Origin: Candidatus Zhuqueibacterota bacterium
GTDB lineage: Bacteria > Zhuqueibacterota > Zhuqueibacteria > Oceanimicrobiales > Oceanimicrobiaceae
DNA: 49,486 bases
Direction of reading: 5' to 3'
Assembly (NCBI GenBank): GCA_029262005.1
Contig: JAJDAG010000004.1
Coordinates: 1-49,486 of the forward strand
Part shown: one piece after another, positions 17,210 to 26,698 of the stretch
Layout: each line of letters begins with the position of its first letter
Position numbering within the stretch: position 1 is the first letter of the stretch
Position numbers and translations under genes: made by a program
The notes under the pieces: generated by a model
Seen by the model: the letters and a program-made list of their open reading frames with translations, nothing else
Database searches by the model: none
Told to the model about the DNA's origin: nothing

Positions 17210-19025
17210 ATGACTATTCAACTGAAATACTATTATTCCCTTTTAATTTTGTCGGTTTTTTTTCTGGCTTCCTGGCCCACAAGGGTCACAGCACAAACTG
17301 TGGAACATCCGATCAAGATTGAAATTCATCCGCTGCAGCAGCAAGTAGCACCAGGAGAAAGCTCCGCGCTCACAATTACTTTCCGCATACCAAGAGGTTT
17401 TTGGCTGGGCAGCAACGATCCCGCCGCCCGCATTCCTGCGGCAACCGTTATCAAGATGGAGAAGGAGGCGGGCTTTACATTTGAGTCTGCACGATTCCCG
17501 AGCCCTGAAGTGCGCGGCGTGCCGGTTCATCTTGGTGTGACTCATGTTTTCGAGGGTGAAATAACGGTTGTTGTGCCTTTTAAAGTGGCTAAAACAGCAA
17601 CCGCCGGTGAGCATGAATTGACCGCAAAGATTACCTACACACCGGGCTTGAATGCCGGGCACCTGACTACCCACTCTAAAGAGCTGTACTCTGTAAAAAT
17701 AATGATATCGTCTGGTTCCGGAAATGGTTTTGCGGCCACTCCAAAACCGACAAAAAAGCAAGTGCCGGAAGATTTTTTAGTGGCTGAAAAAAAGTTGAAT
17801 CTGCCGCAGCCCATGAAGATGATGTTTCATACCTGGGATGAGAATGGCCTGTTGCCGAAGTTTCTGCACAGACTTTTTGTTGATCCGGACAATCACGGTA
17901 AGCACATTCAGACAGTTTGGCATCCTTTTGTCGGCTCAACTGAAAATAACGGGCAGACCATCGGCGGGGCCATGGCTTTAATGAATGTGACCCGGGAAGG
18001 CATCATGACCGGTACTTTCGATGTGCGTGCCTACCACAATGAGTACGCTGGAAATACCATCGCTATGGATGTTGTCAGTTGCCCAGGCGCTTATGTGAAT
18101 TACTGGTTCTCGGCCCAGCTGGCAGAAGATCGGAACCGGCAGGTACAATTTCATAACGAGAATTTGGCGCTCGGTCAATCCGATAGATTTGGCTACGAAG
18201 TTCAGGTCGATGCTTTTCAGGATCCGCGATACCGGTTTTTCGGCCTTGGAGCCGGTACGAATGAGGAAGATGAATCAAACTACACGCATGAAGAGTTTGG
18301 CGGTTTTCTCGATCTATAAAAACAATTTGAGATTCTCGGTTGGCGGCAAAGTTCGCTCGGTTGATTTAAAACGCGGGGCGGAACGGCTGGCAGGCGACTT
18401 ACCGTTCACAATTAACGAGGCGCGTTTTGATGGCGTGCCGGGCATTACTGGATCAACGGTGGTCGGAGAACGCGTGAGCCTGGTTTATGATGCACGAAAT
18501 CAGGAGTTTACGCCGTCGGCCGGTTTTTTTGTGAAACTCACGGCTGAGTATGATCAAGTGACTGGCGGCGCAGAACCGGTTTCCGACTACGGTCGTTTTG
18601 AAGTTGATTTGAGGAAATATTTTTCAACTGTAGACCAGCGTTTGACTTTGCTGTTTCGTAATAACTTGACGTTCACCACGAGCGACGATGTGCCGTTTTT
18701 CGACCAGGCAACATTAGGCGGCGAGTCAACTTTGCGCGCCTTTGACAAGGGACGTTTTTACGGCCAACACGCTGTATTTGGCAGTATGGAAGTACGTTTT
18801 CAGGCGATGCACATTGTAATGATGGGCTTCCCAATGGATTTGGAAATAGGTACTTTCCTGGACGTTGGTCAGGTTTTTAATGGCTCGGATTTTGATGGGG
18901 GATTCAACGTTAATCCCGGTATGAGCATGCGCTTCCTGAATCGGCCCAACATCGGCATCGTCGCCAATGGGGCTCTTGGTCAGGATGGTATCATCTTTAC
19001 GGGTGGTGTTAGTCTGCCTTTTTAA
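17210..19025 (+). pseudogene. DsbD-alpha-like / Omp85 (surface antigen) barrel protein split by a frameshift
   Basis: Two overlapping frames encode one protein. The first (17210-18319) has a signal peptide, a beta domain at about residues 40-170 that resembles the DsbD N-terminal domain but contains no cysteine, then a linker and the first strands of a 16-stranded Omp85-type barrel (GGAMALMNVTREGIMTG, RFFGLGAG). The second frame continues the barrel from about 18310 (RFSVGGKV, LVYDARNQEFTPSAGFF, FFDQATLGGESTLRAF) to a terminal phenylalanine, SLPF. Reading must move forward one frame at about 18300-18320, next to an A-rich stretch. Both halves are otherwise intact, so the break is recent, a sequencing error, or much less likely programmed. 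GGAGAGG supports ATG 17210. Confidence 0.8.
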
Positions 19026-19360
19026 TATTGTTTTTGGGTACCGCGGGTCAACGTTTTTAAAAACCGTTTTGTCTTGCCTGTTTTCCTCGCATTTCTTATG
19101 TCCTGGTTTTAAGTTGTATTTTTGATAAGGAATGCGAGGAAAAGTTAACAATAAAACGACAGTGGCAACAGAATTTGCCTCTTCCTGGCTGTGCCATCGC
19201 GCTGAGTCGTCTTTATCTGCAATTACGCCTTTTGCTGCGCTTAACGGCTGGTTTGAAAATATTGCTGATGAAGCTAAAGATGCCTATAATTCCCTCCGGA
19301 TTTATGAAAGTCGCCGTGCAATGTGCCGCCAATTTTCATTACGATCAAAACTTGAACACC
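19026..19360. other. Intergenic region between Omp85-like gene and SH3b-muramidase gene
   Basis: This stretch holds a large stem-loop at 19081-19143. A + strand frame from 19132 begins inside that stem, has no ribosome binding site and runs into the convergent gene. I see nothing else. Confidence 0.5.
19081..19143. repeat. 19-base inverted repeat, long stem-loop
   Basis: The arms at 19081-19099 and 19125-19143 match at 18 of 19 positions around a 25-base loop. It lies between two convergent genes and may serve as a bidirectional terminator, although no clean T-run follows on the + strand. It could also be a small mobile-repeat remnant. Confidence 0.7.
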
Positions 19361-20692
19361 TTAAACGTTTAGTCTTTGAAAAATGTTGAATTGGTTTTCA
19401 ATTTTGCTGCCGTATTCTTCGGCTTTGCCTGAACCATTGTAGCCTCCGGCAAAACCAACAAAGTTACGACCCTTTAGCGCTGCAAGCATTCCTTCATCAA
19501 AGAAATCGAACAGGCCAAATATTTGGTAGCGTATGTCCTGGTTAAATTTTTCAAACAGGGCCTGCACCGAGTCATATCCAATGGTCTTGTAATGAAAACC
19601 CATGATTTGCGGCGCACCCATACTGATCGATTTCAGGGCGGCCGTGTCGTCCAGGCTTCTGGCGAAATCCAACACCTTCCATTCATGCGTCTGGCTGACA
19701 TGCATTTTTTCCCATTCAGCGTTTTCGTTTGGCCGGAACTGGTGGCCACGCCAGACTTTGTCGCTGCGATATTTAAAATGCGAGTGAAATGCTTCGGAAT
19801 TGTGTTGCCCCCAGTATTTCCAGAATTTGTGATTTTCCAGACGGATGATTAGGCGCCCGTCCTTCGCAAAACCCATGCCTGAGCTTTCAACATTGAGCAC
19901 GGCCACAGTACTGCCGGTGTCAATTTCAACAGTTTTACTCAGAGTTTCCAGAAGATTGCCAAAACGGTTCCATGTGCGGGCCACTTGCTGGTCTATTGCC
20001 GAGTCGGTGGGGTTGAAAAGCTTTGTGGGTGCCAGCTTGGTGTTCTGTAAATCGGTTCGTTGGAAAAGAAATTCGGTCACCGTTGTTGGACCCGAGTCTG
20101 TCCCCAGATCGCCAATTATCTTAATGTGTTTGGCAAAAACAAAAGCTGCTGAGTCATTAAAACGGATTTCATACCAGTCGCCAACTTGTGAGTCAATATT
20201 GACGGTAGAATTTTTTCTCAACGAGCCGGCTTTTTCGCCGGTGAGGCTGGGTTGCTTTCTTACGTTAAGTTCATTTGCTTTAACCAGGCCTTGTTTTTGT
20301 TTTTCAATTTCAATGATTTTAACGAAATCTTTGTGCAGGAATGCCTGAGCACCGTTAAAGGGAATCTCAAGCCAATCACCGTGCTCAACATTGATTTGTA
20401 TGATGGTGTTGCGGTTAAGAGTGCCGAGAATGACGCTGTGGATATCGGGTTCGCTACGCACGTTTAAGCGATTGACAGCAACTTTTCCTTTAACTTTTTT
20501 AGCAGGTGGCAGGGTCATAACATAATCGCTATGGACAAAGCCAAATCCGCCCTTAAACTTGATTCGCAGCCATTCCTCCAACTCTTCAATAATTTCGATG
20601 ATGGCGTTGAAGTGGAGCACACCGATCTTTTCACCCGTTCGGCCGGGCAGCCTTCGGACATTCAGTTTGTCGGCTGTGACTTTGCCTTTCAT
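19361..20692 (-). CDS. Triple SH3b-domain N-acetylmuramidase (DUF3380-like)
   Basis: This 443-residue protein has three tandem bacterial SH3 domains, each with an LNVR or LNVRxxP core and a WxxI/F pattern, at about residues 1-62, 68-130 and 138-195. A C-terminal domain at about 255-440 resembles the N-acetylmuramidase (DUF3380) family known from phage endolysins. The likely catalytic glutamate is in NVESSGMGF; LENHKFWKYWG and GAPQIMGFHYKTIGYDSVQAL are matching segments. It would bind and cut the glycan strands of peptidoglycan. No signal peptide is visible. The frame extends to a TTG at 20773, but I prefer ATG 20692, where the first SH3b domain begins; neither has a clear Shine-Dalgarno. No phage genes surround it. 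Confidence 0.78.
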   Translation of the reverse strand: MKGKVTADKLNVRRLPGRTGEKIGVLHFNAIIEIIEELEEWLRIKFKGGFGFVHSDYVMTLPPAKKVKGKVAVNRLNVRSEPDIHSVILGTLNRNTIIQINVEHGDWLEIPFNGAQAFLHKDFVKIIEIEKQKQGLVKANELNVRKQPSLTGEKAGSLRKNSTVNIDSQVGDWYEIRFNDSAAFVFAKHIKIIGDLGTDSGPTTVTEFLFQRTDLQNTKLAPTKLFNPTDSAIDQQVARTWNRFGNLLETLSKTVEIDTGSTVAVLNVESSGMGFAKDGRLIIRLENHKFWKYWGQHNSEAFHSHFKYRSDKVWRGHQFRPNENAEWEKMHVSQTHEWKVLDFARSLDDTAALKSISMGAPQIMGFHYKTIGYDSVQALFEKFNQDIRYQIFGLFDFFDEGMLAALKGRNFVGFAGGYNGSGKAEEYGSKIENQFNIFQRLNV

Positions 20693-21061
20693 GGGTTGAC
20701 TCTGCTCTTTTGTCTGAAAGTGAAGCGTTTGGCGAAAATTCAATTTAGCTGAGCAAGCTGGTTGGATCCTCAATTTATAGAGAAAGTTATTGTGCTCAGA
20801 CTATGAATATTGCAAAATCGTGATTCCTGTGAGAATTGTCAAGTAAAATCAGGCGTTGATGTATTGCTTGTCTTCGATTTGCCGGTTGTCTGATTTGTGT
20901 ATTGGTCAGAGAGGTGGTGGGGTTAAAAAGACGAACCGACGCTACCGGACTAAAGCACTTGCATCCACAGCGCCAAAATGGTATATTGCCCGATACAAAG
21001 TGTCTTTTTCGTTGCTTGAAACTGTGCGACATCCTGTGCGGTATGAACTCTGGAGGAATGA
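20693..21061. other. Divergent intergenic region
   Basis: This lies between the muramidase and CoxM-like genes. GGAGGAATG just before 21062 is the CoxM-like gene ribosome binding site. I see no further gene or structured element; the short frames here have no ribosome binding sites. Confidence 0.4.
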
Positions 21062-21922
21062 ATGAAACCCGCTCCTTTCAAATATTTCGTCCCTGAGTCC
21101 AGAGACGAAGCGTTGGAACTTCTTTGCGAACACGGCTTCGACGCCAAGATACTCGCCGGTGGCCAAAGTCTGGTTCCAACCATGAATTTTCGTCTGGCCC
21201 AGCCGGAGGTGGTTATCGATATCAACCGAATTCAGGCGCTTTCTTACTTACGAAAGAAAGACGGTTTTCTGCAAATTGGCGCTCTGAGCCGGCACGCCGA
21301 ATTGGAGCGCAATGCCGATATCGCTGAATCAGCGCCGCTGCTTTCTGCAACCATGCCGCATATCGCCCATCCGCAAATTCGCAACCGGGGAACCATCGGC
21401 GGTTCGCTGGTGCATGCCGATCCAGCCGCTGAACTTCCAGCGATCATGCTGGCTTTGGATGCGAAGTTCAAATTGCAGAGCAAGGAGCAAACGCGAGTGG
21501 TCAACGCACAAGACTTTTTCATCGACCTGTTTATGACTGCGCTCGAACCGGAGGAACTGCTGGTTGAAATTGAGTTGCCCGAGCAAACGAATGGCCTTGG
21601 TTACGCCTTCGAGGAAGTCGCTCGCCGCCATGGCGATTTTGCCCTGGCTGGCGCTGCAGCCATCATCAATCAGGATGCAGACAGCAAATGTTCAAGTGCG
21701 CGTATTGTCCTGATAAATGTTGGCAACAGACCGGTTCAGGCGACTTCTGCGGAAAAACTATTGATTGGGGAAAAGAAGTCAGACGAACTCATTCAGGCAG
21801 CGGCAGAGGCGGCGATACAAGATATTGACCCACCTTCTGACATGCATGCTTCTTCTGAGTTTCGGCGCCATCTAACAAAGGTGCTGGTTCAAAAGGTTTT
21901 GAATAAAGCGTTTAAACGCTAA
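21062..21922 (+). CDS. FAD-binding medium subunit of a xanthine dehydrogenase-family enzyme (CoxM-like)
   Basis: This 286-residue protein matches the flavoprotein subunit of molybdenum hydroxylases. The two FAD-pyrophosphate motifs are present: AGGQSLVPTMNFR near residue 32 and TIGGSLVHADPAAE near residue 117. The C-terminal CO-dehydrogenase flavoprotein domain starts at about 175 (GYAFEEVARRHGDFALAGAAA). In known enzymes it passes electrons from a 2Fe-2S small subunit to FAD and on to NAD or a quinone. Neither the small iron-sulfur subunit nor the large molybdopterin subunit is encoded nearby, so its partners are elsewhere or it has another role. A strong GGAGG precedes the ATG. Its stop overlaps the stop of the convergent gene. 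Confidence 0.9.
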   Translation: MKPAPFKYFVPESRDEALELLCEHGFDAKILAGGQSLVPTMNFRLAQPEVVIDINRIQALSYLRKKDGFLQIGALSRHAELERNADIAESAPLLSATMPHIAHPQIRNRGTIGGSLVHADPAAELPAIMLALDAKFKLQSKEQTRVVNAQDFFIDLFMTALEPEELLVEIELPEQTNGLGYAFEEVARRHGDFALAGAAAIINQDADSKCSSARIVLINVGNRPVQATSAEKLLIGEKKSDELIQAAAEAAIQDIDPPSDMHASSEFRRHLTKVLVQKVLNKAFKR

Positions 21923-22620
21923 GGCGTCAACAAAGATTCGGCCAGATTTGCCAGATCATCCATAACCTGGCGGATTTCCCCTGGTGTGGCAGCTTGTTTA
22001 TAAAGGTAGTCCATTTCCACATTCGCTTTCACTTTGCCGGATGTTCTTGCTAGCAGCTCATTTCTCAGTATTATCGCCTTGTCGCTAAAACGGGTTGCAA
22101 ATTCCAGGCTCAAACCTCGCAGAAAAACATCAGATGAAGCGCTGTACATTTGCCATGTCGCCTGTTTCGTATCTTCAGATTGGGCCCCGGACATCTGCGC
22201 CATCAAGGCATTCACCATTTGGTTTTCTTCAACGCCGCGTTCCAGGAGAAATTTTCGCAATTCATTGGTGAAATCGAGACTGCTGTTCCTGAGAGCCTGA
22301 TTTGTGAAGTTGGCGTACGGTGTGGTGGTGCTTTGGGCTCCCGAAACAGGCGCTTCTCCAGGTGAAGTTTCTGTAAATTGTAGAAAGGCGGTTACGTAAC
22401 CGAGAAACAGGGCAAAACCAAGGCTCATAGCAAAAAGTGAGGGCGAACGCATAACCTCAATGAGCCGGGCCCGCCAATACTCAAGTTGTGGAACATCAAC
22501 AACAGTTACGTTGGCGAGTTCATCTGCAACTTCAGAGGTCTCTTGTTTCGCGGATTGTTGCAACGCTTCTTCGTCAACAACCGTCACTTTTGCTTGCTTT
22601 TCTGTCTTCGTCTGTTTCAT
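21919..22620 (-). CDS. Single-pass membrane protein of unknown function
   Basis: This 233-residue protein is not one I recognise. Residues 1-65 are charged and rich in VTVVD-type segments, so they probably lie in the cytoplasm. One transmembrane helix follows at about 70-92 (LFAMSLGFALFLGYVTAF). The remaining 140 residues are helical and soluble, likely periplasmic, with a mostly acidic composition. The topology resembles membrane-anchored adaptor proteins, but no domain is clear. TTG 22623 could also start the frame; ATG 22620 is preferred. It ends with a four-base overlap against the convergent CoxM-like gene. No operon partner is evident. Confidence 0.65.
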   Translation of the reverse strand: MKQTKTEKQAKVTVVDEEALQQSAKQETSEVADELANVTVVDVPQLEYWRARLIEVMRSPSLFAMSLGFALFLGYVTAFLQFTETSPGEAPVSGAQSTTTPYANFTNQALRNSSLDFTNELRKFLLERGVEENQMVNALMAQMSGAQSEDTKQATWQMYSASSDVFLRGLSLEFATRFSDKAIILRNELLARTSGKVKANVEMDYLYKQAATPGEIRQVMDDLANLAESLLTP

Positions 22621-22844
22621 CAAACAGGTCCATTAATCGTTGTGGGATTTTCACTAGCTATGCATCGGTAAAAATCAAAAAAATATTAGAATTCCACCGC
22701 AGTGTGACAGGTATTTAACTCTGAAAAAGCGCTTGAGGTTGACTCGTCCCGATCCTATATTTAACCATTCCGTGAAATTTTTATAAGATCAAGCAGACTA
22801 TTTTACTCAGCTCATTTTTCTTCACAAACTCAGAAAGAGCCATT

Positions 22845-24404
22845 TTGGTCAAATTTACAGTAATCGTGCTGAACGTGACTTTCTTGTGTGTTTCATTTTT
22901 GTTTTCCAAGGATTTGTTTAATATTTACGACCTGAAATATCAAGGTGAATTCCTGGCTTATCACGTCAATGACCTGAACAACGACCAGCTCAAAGATATC
23001 CTTATTCTGCAAAAACAGCACAATTTGGAGAAACAAAAGGAACACTGGCTTTCTGTTTACTTTCAGAATGAAGAGGGTTTTTCTCCTTCACCGGTTCAAC
23101 ATTTCAAGCTGCCCGGCCAGATCATTGCCTTTGATATTGGCGATGTCAGTGGCGATGCGCGCAAAGAACTCGTCTATTTTAGCAGAAATGGACTGAGCTA
23201 TTATTCGCCCACGGACAGTGGTTTCACACTTACCAGTTCCCGACTCATTGAATCATCCTCCTTGTTCATGCTGCCAGGCGATTATGCTTCCTTTAGTTTC
23301 GATTTTGTCAGAGATGTCAATGCCGATGGCGTAGACGATCTTTTGGTGCCGGATGTCAGGCATTTTGACTTTTACTTCAGAAAACAGGCAAATGCCTCAT
23401 GGCAACGAAATCGAATTCCGCTGCTGCCGGAATCGTCTTATTCCGGCTTCTACAATTCGCGCTATTCAGTCGGCCACCGAGTGAATGCAGTGTACTCCGT
23501 GCCATACCTTACTTTTGCTGACTTCAATTCAGACAGCCGCGACGATGTCATCGCGGTTTACCGGGATAGCCTGGTTGTCCACCTTTTGAAGGAAGACGGA
23601 TTGTTCGACCAAGAGCCGCTGTGTAGACTGCCAATCAATTTTGGAGAAATATGGCGCGGTGGTAAAATACAGCGGACGCGCTGGGGCGATGACAGCATCA
23701 AAAAGCACTTGATGCGACTGGTCGATCTGGATGGTGATGGTTTGCTCGATGCTGTTGTCGTGCAAAAGTCCACGCGCAAGAGCATCATGCGCCCGGCCAC
23801 GGATGTGCGCATCCATTTCGGCCGTACCGACAGATCAAATTCACCCGCATCCCTGTACTTTTTGGATGAACCGGATCAAATTGTCCGGCCCGGGGGCACA
23901 CAGCTTATCCTTGATATCCTGGATTTCAACAAGGACGGGAGAAGCGATTTGCTCCTACCCGTGGTCAAAGTTGGTCTGGGAAATATCATTCGCGTGCTTC
24001 TCACCAAAAACATTAAAATTCAGGCCGAGACTTATTTTTTGGGTGAGGACAGGAAATATCCGCAGTCACCTGATCAAGTAAACGAACTTATGGTAAGTTT
24101 CACCTATCGGGGCGGCGCAACGTCACCGGTTTATGAATTGGCTGACTTTAACGCTGACGGTTTGCTGGATATCCTGGGCAGCATAAAGGAAAACACGCTT
24201 GTTTTTGTCCATGGCAAGCAGAATAGTGGTTTTAAGAAAAATATTGGAAATCGGTTTCATGTCCCTCTGCCACAAAATGGTGAGCGGGTGGGTGCGATAA
24301 ATCTGAATCGGGACAAAAAAGCCGATATTGTCATCAATTATGCCGAGTCAAACCCAAGAATCAAAGAACTTAAGAAAGTATTACGCATCTTGTTGGCCAA
24401 TTAA
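22845..24404 (+). CDS. Secreted FG-GAP/VCBS repeat protein
   Basis: This 519-residue protein has a short hydrophobic leader (about residues 3-20) and at least seven calcium-binding DxNxDxxxD loops: DLNNDQLKD, DVSGDARKE, DVNADGVDD, DFNSDSRDD, DLDGDGLLD, DFNKDGRSD and DFNADGLLD, with a weaker NLNRDKKAD near the end. Such FG-GAP repeats form a beta-propeller like the integrin alpha head and are used in secreted or surface adhesion and enzyme-associated proteins. The start is uncertain: TTG at 22845 is preceded by AGAAAGAG, and no ATG lies near. The binding target cannot be deduced. The following small frame starts directly on the stop codon. Confidence 0.8.
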   Translation: MVKFTVIVLNVTFLCVSFLFSKDLFNIYDLKYQGEFLAYHVNDLNNDQLKDILILQKQHNLEKQKEHWLSVYFQNEEGFSPSPVQHFKLPGQIIAFDIGDVSGDARKELVYFSRNGLSYYSPTDSGFTLTSSRLIESSSLFMLPGDYASFSFDFVRDVNADGVDDLLVPDVRHFDFYFRKQANASWQRNRIPLLPESSYSGFYNSRYSVGHRVNAVYSVPYLTFADFNSDSRDDVIAVYRDSLVVHLLKEDGLFDQEPLCRLPINFGEIWRGGKIQRTRWGDDSIKKHLMRLVDLDGDGLLDAVVVQKSTRKSIMRPATDVRIHFGRTDRSNSPASLYFLDEPDQIVRPGGTQLILDILDFNKDGRSDLLLPVVKVGLGNIIRVLLTKNIKIQAETYFLGEDRKYPQSPDQVNELMVSFTYRGGATSPVYELADFNADGLLDILGSIKENTLVFVHGKQNSGFKKNIGNRFHVPLPQNGERVGAINLNRDKKADIVINYAESNPRIKELKKVLRILLAN

Positions 24405-24706
24405 TGAAAGACCGCAACCGATTAGCGATTGGCATTTCGCCTGGATTATTTATGAAACTTTGTAAAACAGAATTTGAGCTAATAAACATCGCAGGTTTAG
24501 CATTTATTAGCTTGGAAAATGTTTTAAAGGCTGCCGGTGCAAATAATTCAGAGAAAGGCGAAGTGTCTTTTGTAAGACTTTCATATGAACGCCGAACTTT
24601 AAAATATTGGCTGTTTAGGTTTTTCTCTGCGGAACTCTATATCAAATTTTTTAAAGCATCATTCAGGTTGGCTGTTGCCCGCTCTATGTCCAATGGTATA
24701 GATTGA
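24404..24706 (+). CDS. Small hypothetical ORF, doubtful
   Basis: This 100-codon frame begins at an ATG overlapping the stop of the FG-GAP gene (TAATG), a typical coupling arrangement. The protein shows no signal peptide or recognisable domain and is moderately basic. No ribosome binding site stands out beyond the overlap. It could be a real small gene or a chance frame. Confidence 0.25.
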   Translation: MKDRNRLAIGISPGLFMKLCKTEFELINIAGLAFISLENVLKAAGANNSEKGEVSFVRLSYERRTLKYWLFRFFSAELYIKFFKASFRLAVARSMSNGID

Positions 24707-24808
24707 CTTTTCATGAAAAAATGTTTTTCTTTATAGCGAGCAGTGTGGCGTGCAATTGTGGAATCATGGGTTTATAGAACAAACAGTTGAAGAACATAGA
24801 GAGACACC

Positions 24809-25411
24809 ATGAAAAATATCGTGTTTTATGCACTGGCGGCTCTGTTATTAACCAGTATCTACACAAGCAGTTCTTTTGCCCAAAATGGCGAAACAGGCCA
24901 ATCTTCCAGGTTTTCACACAAAGGGTTTAAGGCTGCACTGGCATTCGGAGGAGCAGAAATTCCGTCGCAGTCAAACCTCAAAGAAGGGCAAGCAGTAAAC
25001 GTGCATCTTGGTTACGGTTTCAGTAACCATTCGTCACTCTGGTTGAGTCTGGTTGGAACTGAATTTACGGACAAAATAACAAATGATGTTAGCAACAAGT
25101 TTTCTGCTCTGGAACTTTCCTACGCCTACAAAGTGAGGTCGAATTCACGCTTGCAGCCGTATGGAAGAATTGGTGTTGGCATTTATGTTCTGGAAACGGT
25201 GAGCATCAATACCCGTTTGCATGGCGGCGGTTTTCTTTTTGGCGTGGGAGCAGACTATTTTTTGACCCGCCACATCGGGTTGGGCGTGGAATTGATGTTT
25301 AAGGATATTGAATACCTGGAAATAGAAGGTGCAGGCGGCAACACCGTCGCGATTAATCCGCATTTAAACCGTGATGCCAGAGCGCTTATGTTTGCGGTGA
25401 CAATACAATAA
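24809..25411 (+). CDS. Outer-membrane beta-barrel protein, OmpW/OmpA-barrel-like
   Basis: This 200-residue protein has a clear signal peptide ending near SSFAQ (residue 25). Amphipathic strands typical of an eight-stranded barrel follow: LGYGFSNHSSLWLSLVG, ALELSYAYKV, LQPYGRIGVGIYVLE, GGGFLFGVGADYFLT, HIGLGVELMFKDIEY, and an end strand ALMFAVTIQ. It belongs to the broad outer-membrane beta-barrel superfamily used by OmpW and OprF N-terminal domains. Substrate is unknown; such proteins often admit small hydrophobic molecules or act structurally. GAGAGA precedes the ATG at a suitable distance. A shared bidirectional terminator separates it from the malate dehydrogenase gene. Confidence 0.8.
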   Translation: MKNIVFYALAALLLTSIYTSSSFAQNGETGQSSRFSHKGFKAALAFGGAEIPSQSNLKEGQAVNVHLGYGFSNHSSLWLSLVGTEFTDKITNDVSNKFSALELSYAYKVRSNSRLQPYGRIGVGIYVLETVSINTRLHGGGFLFGVGADYFLTRHIGLGVELMFKDIEYLEIEGAGGNTVAINPHLNRDARALMFAVTIQ

Positions 25412-25443
25412 ACCCACCGCAGCTATCATATTGCCTGATTTAT

Positions 25444-25478
25444 AAAAAACCCTCGTTCCACTGGAACGAGGGTTTTTT
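25444..25478. terminator. Bidirectional Rho-independent terminator
   Basis: A perfect 16-base stem (25444-25459 with 25463-25478) closes a 3-base loop. It has six A on one side and six T on the other, so it can stop transcripts from both the barrel gene and the convergent malate dehydrogenase gene. Confidence 0.9.
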
Positions 25479-25509
25479 GTGTATCCAGGTTGTGAGTTGC
25501 TTTTCAGAG

Positions 25510-26493
25510 TTAGAGCATTTCTTGCACGACTGCTTTTTCTGCGCGCAGTTCCTCGTGTGTTTTGGCAATTTTTTCCTTTGCAAAATCGCTCCAATCGAGA
25601 TTCCGGACAATTTCGTAGTTGCTCCGGCCATCGCTTGTGACAGGAAATGAGAAAAGCAGATCCTCGTCAATGCCGTAACTGCCGTCGGAAGGTACCGCTG
25701 CCGAGAACCAATCTCCCGTCGGGGTTTTGTTAATATAACTTTTGACATGATCCAAAGCTGCATTCGCAGCCGAAGCGGCAGAAGAAAGTCCGCGTGCTGC
25801 AATGATGGCCGCACCGCGTTTTTGCACGGTTTCGATGAACTCGCCGCGCAGCCATTCCACATGACCTATGAAGTCTGTGACCGGCTTGCCTTTGATGCGA
25901 GCATTCTCAGAATCAGGATATTGGGTCGCGCTGTGATTGCCCCAGATCGTGACTCTTGACACATCCGAAATACTCACGCCCGCTTTGTTTGCAAGCTGTG
26001 CTTTGGCACGATTTTGATCGAGTCTGGTCATGGCGCTGAAGCGTTCTTTGGGAATATCGCCGGCGTTTTTCATGCAGATGAGGCAGTTGGTGTTGGCCGG
26101 ATTTCCGACAACGAGTACGCGCACATTATCTGCGGCGCATGTTGCCAGCGCTTTGCCCTGGCCAACAAAAATGGGGCCATTTTCACGAATTAAATCACCG
26201 CGCTCCATGCCCGGCCCACGCGGTTTGGAGCCCACCAGCAATGCCCAGTTGACGCCATCAAATGCGGTCTCGGCTTTGTCTGTAACAATAATGTTCTCCA
26301 GCAAGGGAAAAGCACAGTCATCAAGCTCCATGACCACACCTTCAAGGGCTTTTAGGGCAGGTGTAATTTCAAGTAGTTGCAGGGATATTTTTGTGTCAGG
26401 GCCAAACACTTCGCCGGATGCAAGTCTGGGCAGCAGTGAATAACCGATTTGACCAGCCGCACCGGTCACAGCGACTTTCATTGTTTTAGACAT
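25510..26493 (-). CDS. mdh: Malate dehydrogenase (NAD-dependent, cytosolic-type)
   Basis: This 327-residue cytoplasmic enzyme interconverts malate and oxaloacetate in the TCA cycle. It has the Rossmann glycine motif [12 protein letters not shown], the substrate arginine loop [22 protein letters not shown], a [13 protein letters not shown] segment carrying the second substrate arginine and the aspartate, and the catalytic histidine in [11 protein letters not shown]. Length and these motifs fit the group of MDH related to eukaryotic cytosolic and Thermus-type enzymes, not the lactate-dehydrogenase-like group. GGAGAAACA before the ATG is a good ribosome binding site. The gene stands alone between a terminator and a 205-base spacer. 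Confidence 0.95.
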   Translation of the reverse strand: MSKTMKVAVTGAAGQIGYSLLPRLASGEVFGPDTKISLQLLEITPALKALEGVVMELDDCAFPLLENIIVTDKAETAFDGVNWALLVGSKPRGPGMERGDLIRENGPIFVGQGKALATCAADNVRVLVVGNPANTNCLICMKNAGDIPKERFSAMTRLDQNRAKAQLANKAGVSISDVSRVTIWGNHSATQYPDSENARIKGKPVTDFIGHVEWLRGEFIETVQKRGAAIIAARGLSSAASAANAALDHVKSYINKTPTGDWFSAAVPSDGSYGIDEDLLFSFPVTSDGRSNYEIVRNLDWSDFAKEKIAKTHEELRAEKAVVQEML

Positions 26494-26698
26494 TGTTTCT
26501 CCTTTGCAGATTTGTACTGAATTTGGACAGTTCTATTCAAGAAAAGATGTCAATACGCGTTTTTATCATCAAAAGAAGTTATAAAAAATCTACCCCAAAG
26601 CAAGCAGAATCATTGCCGAAATTATCAATATAATGAGACTTTTTGAAGCAAAATAATTGGTTCTGCTACTGAAGAGCAAACGGGTTGCCTTGTTGTTT

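Noticed and set aside
17300-18320. Programmed frameshift in the Omp85-like gene
   Set aside because: There is no classic slippery heptamer with a downstream structure at the shift; mutation or sequencing error is simpler.
18189-19025. Separate gene for the second half of the Omp85 barrel
   Set aside because: The N-terminal part of this frame is nonsense overlapping the first frame, and the barrel continues across the break, so it is one split gene.
19132-19389. 85-codon + strand frame after the Omp85-like gene
   Set aside because: It begins inside the 19-base inverted repeat without a ribosome binding site and overlaps the convergent muramidase gene; no family recognised.
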